Source: Pempheris klunzingeri
Taxonomy: Eukaryota; Chordata; Actinopteri; Acropomatiformes; Pempheridae
DNA length: 64,000 nucleotides
Reading direction: 5' to 3'
NCBI RefSeq assembly: GCF_042242105.1
Contig: NC_092035.1
Location: 8,659,477 to 8,723,476 of the forward strand
Shown here: positions 60,463 to 64,000 of the stretch, one piece after another
Layout: every line of letters begins with the position of its first letter
How positions within the stretch are numbered: position 1 is the first letter of the stretch
The notes under the pieces: generated by a model
Databases searched by the model: none
Told to the model about the DNA's origin: nothing
Seen by the model: only the letters and a program-made list of their open reading frames with translations
Translations under genes and position numbers: made by a program

Positions 60463-63400
60463 ATGCTTAATTCTGTGGGACTGAGCATTCTGGTGCTGCT
60501 TTCAGTGGCAGGAGCAACCACAATAGAGAAGTGAGTATTATTCTTAAAATTACAAACTGACGGATTGTGTCCGACAGTAATTCACTAAAGGCAAACACAG
60601 CAAGGCTGGGGACATTATGTGTACATAATCTGTTACAAACACATATTAAAGGCCTGCAATCTACGGCACTGTTCAAACTCAGTGAAATCATGTACTATCA
60701 CCTACTTTTGGATTCCTTTTTAATCCAGGTTTTTATAACGTAGTTCTCAGAGGTGGATGAGGTTAGTTTACTTAGCTAAAGTAGTAGCTAGAGACTAAAA
60801 TATAAAAATACTCAATTTTGGGTAAAAGTGTTGTTTTCACAGTAATACTTAAAAGTACATAAGTATTATCAGTAAAATGTTCAAATATACTGTTGCCCAT
60901 AAAGTTGGAATAATTGTTCAATAACCCCAATTTTGTTAAAGCCTGAATACACAGTCTGCAAAGGTTAATTGTGGTTTCACTGTGATATGTTTGGAAGAGT
61001 TTGGTCAATAAAGTTGAGAAGATATCGACTTTATTTATCAAGAATAAATCGCATTGTCACAATCATTTCATGAGAAGAGGTAAAAAACATTTTATTCCAA
61101 CTTTATGGGCAACAGTGTATATCAAGGGTCATATACAATCAAAATGCATTGCCAATGTTTATATCATTATTATTATTATTACTAGTAGTAGTAGTAGTAG
61201 TATTTGTATTATCATCATTTATGCCTCCAATCAAATCATTATATGAATAGTTTGATATTTTAGGAAATGGCTTTTTTAGATGAGACTCAGATGAGAAAAT
61301 TGACAACGCTCTCATATCTGTGCGCTAAATAAGACGCTAAAGCCAGTTAGCTAAGCTTAGCATAAAGATGCCAAAGATTTAAAAACAATCTGTCTACCAG
61401 CAGTTTGAAAAGCTCACTGATAGACACTAACTGATGGCTGGTGTGTGACTCTGTCTTGGCCGGAGAGCAGTGACCTTCTGAGTTCTTGTTACTCTCAGGT
61501 TGCCCAACAACCTTATGTCCTTATTAAGGCAGTAACAAGCAAGATGTTAATTAGTAAGCTGTTTTTACCTTTGGACAGCTACTTTCACCTGCCTTATGCT
61601 AATCTAAGATAACTGTCTTAGATTAGAGAGTGGCATCCATCAGATATAGCTCGACAAGAGAGCTAAAAGTACATTTCCCAAAATGTTGAACTATTCCTTT
61701 AAAGTGTTGGTGTCAGGGTGGACCTGGTTTTACTCCAGTGGTTCTCAACCTTTTTTTAGTGTCAAGGATACACATCAGGCCGCAGACCTGTATTTGATAG
61801 GATGTCTCAGTGCTCCGTATCTGATAAGATTTATTCCATAACTGTCTGACTGATAATTTCCTCATGTGACATCTGTTGGGGTGGGGCAGCTGTAGTCGTT
61901 AAACATAATGCATTTCTACATATTTGCTACACAGTATAAATGTCTTCTATGATGATGACTATGATTTTAACTGCACAATAATACCACCAAGGATTAGCCT
62001 TTTTATTTAAGCAGGAGATGCTTTTGTAAAATCCAACATAATGTCATTGAGGTGGGACATACGTCAGAAAACCACTGTCTCTCATGTGTCTCATGTGTGT
62101 TGGTGTGTGCAACAGAGTGGAGTATGACTACTACAAATACCATGACATGCAGGAGGTGAGAAGGCCTGATCACTGCTCTCACACACATTACTTTAACAGA
62201 TCACCACACACATACATACACCCATGTGTAATGTGTGTATTCCACCCTACAGATCGCCAACTGGATGAATCAGATGGCAAAGGATCACCCTGATGTTGTG
62301 ACTATAGTGGACTATGGAAAGACCTATGAGAAGAGGACTATTCGCTTGCTCAAAGTAATCCAACTTTTAAGCTTTTATATAATAACATGGCATATACTGA
62401 TGAGAAATTGGCATATACTAGATTGGTACTGGAGTGTATTGATGTTTTATGCTTGTTTGTGTTATATAGCAGCCCAACAAGAACCTATATGAATCTGTCT
62501 TTCAGATTGGCCTGAATACTGGAGAGAAAAAGAAAGGTATCTGGATAGACTGTGGTATACATGCAAGGGAATGGATCGCTCCGGCATTCTGTCAGTACTT
62601 TGTGAGGCAGGTAAAGGACAGTCGTCCATTTAAAACAAACATGATTTATCATTTAATTAAAGTACTTATTACATTGTTATGGTGAGGAAAAAACATCATC
62701 TCTGAGGAGGATGACATGAACTCTTATTGTAGCTGTCCTCCAACATATCTGATGGTTTTGTTTGTTCCCTAAAATCAGATCCTGCAAGCATACAAAACAG
62801 ACACAGACATGAAAACAATGATGACCAACATGGACTTCTACGTCACCCCTGTGCTCAACATGGATGGCTACATCTATTCCTGGAATAACGATATAGTCAG
62901 TGCTTGTATTTGATGGATATTTATCAAAGTACTTCCTCAAGATCTCCAACCACAGATATGAGAGAATGATAGCCTATTAAAGCGATAGAAGCTAAGTTAA
63001 AATGAGCTACAATTCAATCATTGAGCTAATTGATTCTGATGCTCAACCAGGCTCAAGTACAAAATCATCTCATTTTGAAAATAAGATGAATGGAAAAAAA
63101 CAGATACAATAGCGATCTGATGACCAAAAACGTTAAGTGCCCATTTTGTTCATTATAAAGTTGAAAGAACGATCAAATCCAGCTGATTTAACTGACTAAC
63201 CACTTTGACCCATTTAGACTCGACTGTGGAGGAAGAACAGGTCACCAGGAACTTCAGGCTGCAAATGTGATGGCACTGATCTCAACCGCAACTTTGACAA
63301 CAAATGGGGCAGTGAGTCTTTGTGGTTCTGTCTTCTTATCAATACATCCCCAAGATGTCCCTGAAGCTGTCAATTTGTTATAAAGTGTACTAAAGATCGG

Positions 63401-64000
63401 TCAATGTCACAGCTGAGACATCCCGACTTTTACTTCTCAATATGGGTCAAGTCCAAAACTGCTGGATCCAAGAATTCAAATTCGTTTGAATGATAACCCT
63501 CATGATGTCATAGTGATGTCATCGGGGTAGCTTGTCCCAAGCCACAGAGAACATTATAGTGCCCCTTTTAACTATAATATAAAGTAATATATATAATAAT
63601 AATATATAAAATATCGTCCTTTTAACTTGTCAGATATTGAACATGTCTCCAAAATGGTGCCATTGTTACTCTGTAGCTGCTATTTGAGACAACAGGGAAC
63701 TGTTAGCCAACAAGTTTGCTGTATTGATTTAAAAGATGATACTATGTCTATGTTGTGGCTACGCTGCTCCCAAGTAGTCAGAAATCACTTAATGCAACTT
63801 TAAACATATGTGTTTTAAGTACATTTATTGCTTGGTAAAAAGGTGAACGTGCTCACCTTTTGGTTGAGATGACTCCATTTCTTTTCTTTCAAAGCAATCG
63901 GGACATCAACAGACTGCTGCTCAAATGTCTACTGCGGAAGCAGCCCTGTGTCTGAGCCCGAGGCCCAGGCTGTAACGTATTTTGTAGGAAGCCGGAAAGA
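60463..64000 (+). CDS. cpo: carboxypeptidase O, copy 2, 5' part (runs off the window)
   Basis: A tandem paralogue of the gene at 52390. Visible exons are 60463-60530, 62116-62155, 62253-62354, 62506-62610, 62779-62895, 63218-63311 and 63895-64000 (exon 7, incomplete). All visible splice sites and the frame are intact, with no stop. Signal peptide, zinc ligands H89 and E92 and the Asn-Arg pair N167-R168 are kept. The third zinc ligand, specificity arginine and catalytic glutamate lie beyond the window. Against copy 1 it differs at R23K, T144I, Y162D, A172N, N173K, V179T and P181T, with only one silent change, and the last five flank the N167-R168 site. It appears functional as far as it can be read. 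Confidence 0.9.
60888..61117. mobile_element. Tc1/mariner-type MITE in cpo copy 2 intron 1
   Basis: The same 230-bp element as at 52708-52937, at the orthologous position, with a few substitutions including the outermost base of the left inverted repeat (T for C). Confidence 0.75.
61250..61692 (+). repeat. fold-back dispersed repeat in cpo copy 2 intron 1
   Basis: This is the fuller version of 53077-53475. It retains an internal segment with CTCTCATATCTGTGCGCTAA and AGCTAAGCTTAGCATAAAG, which matches other family members in the window. Copy 1 must therefore have lost it. Confidence 0.6.
61736..61880 (+). repeat. hAT-like repeat fragment in cpo copy 2 intron 1
   Basis: The copy 2 counterpart of 53524-53680, starting CAGTGGTTCTCAACC. 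Confidence 0.4.

Larger units (their letters stand above)
59264..64000 (+). repeat. tandem duplication unit, copy 2 (cut by window end)
   Basis: The second copy of the unit. The coordinate offset from copy 1 rises from 7,918 to 8,073, 8,180, 8,201 and finally 8,211 through indels: 155 bp near 59625-59793, 107 bp near 60594-60700, a 65-bp segment near 61307-61372 partly offset by small losses later in that intron, and small gaps in intron 5 and intron 6. Everything after cpo exon 7, including any second nudt15, lies beyond the window. Confidence 0.9.

Overview
The window is vertebrate nuclear DNA, most likely from a ray-finned (teleost) fish. The genes are split by GT-AG introns, most of the sequence is AT-rich non-coding DNA, and several repeats have the look of familiar teleost dispersed elements. 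The species cannot be named from the sequence alone. Only four genes can be supported. Exon coordinates below were assembled by matching splice sites, reading phase and family similarity, and each complete gene gives an exact open frame across all junctions.

Layout. (1) 1-22278: about 22 kb with no recognisable gene, only microsatellites, fold-back and SINE-like repeats, and one nested insertion (about 8382-9020). (2) 22279-46886, minus strand: a complete five-exon cholecystokinin B/gastrin receptor (cckbr, 453 aa), spread over 24.6 kb by long repeat-bearing introns; its promoter side lies around 46887-47190. (3) 47191-51345: intergenic, repeats only. (4) 51346-59263: a 7,918-bp unit holding a complete nine-exon carboxypeptidase O gene (cpo copy 1, plus strand, 359 aa) and, tail-to-tail with it, a complete three-exon nudt15 (minus strand, 157 aa). 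(5) 59264-64000: the start of a second, very similar copy of that unit, with cpo copy 2 cut off by the window end inside exon 7.

Functional picture. cckbr encodes a Gq-type peptide GPCR for gastrin/CCK. The cpo genes encode membrane-anchored intestinal-type metallocarboxypeptidases with the arginine that selects acidic C-terminal residues. nudt15 encodes a nucleotide-pool Nudix hydrolase. CCK signalling and carboxypeptidase O both belong to digestive physiology, but nothing in the sequence shows that their adjacency matters.

The most interesting signal is the young tandem duplication. In the coding sequence visible in both cpo copies almost every difference changes an amino acid, and most of the changes cluster around the substrate-binding Asn-Arg motif. 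No unprecedented gene system was found.
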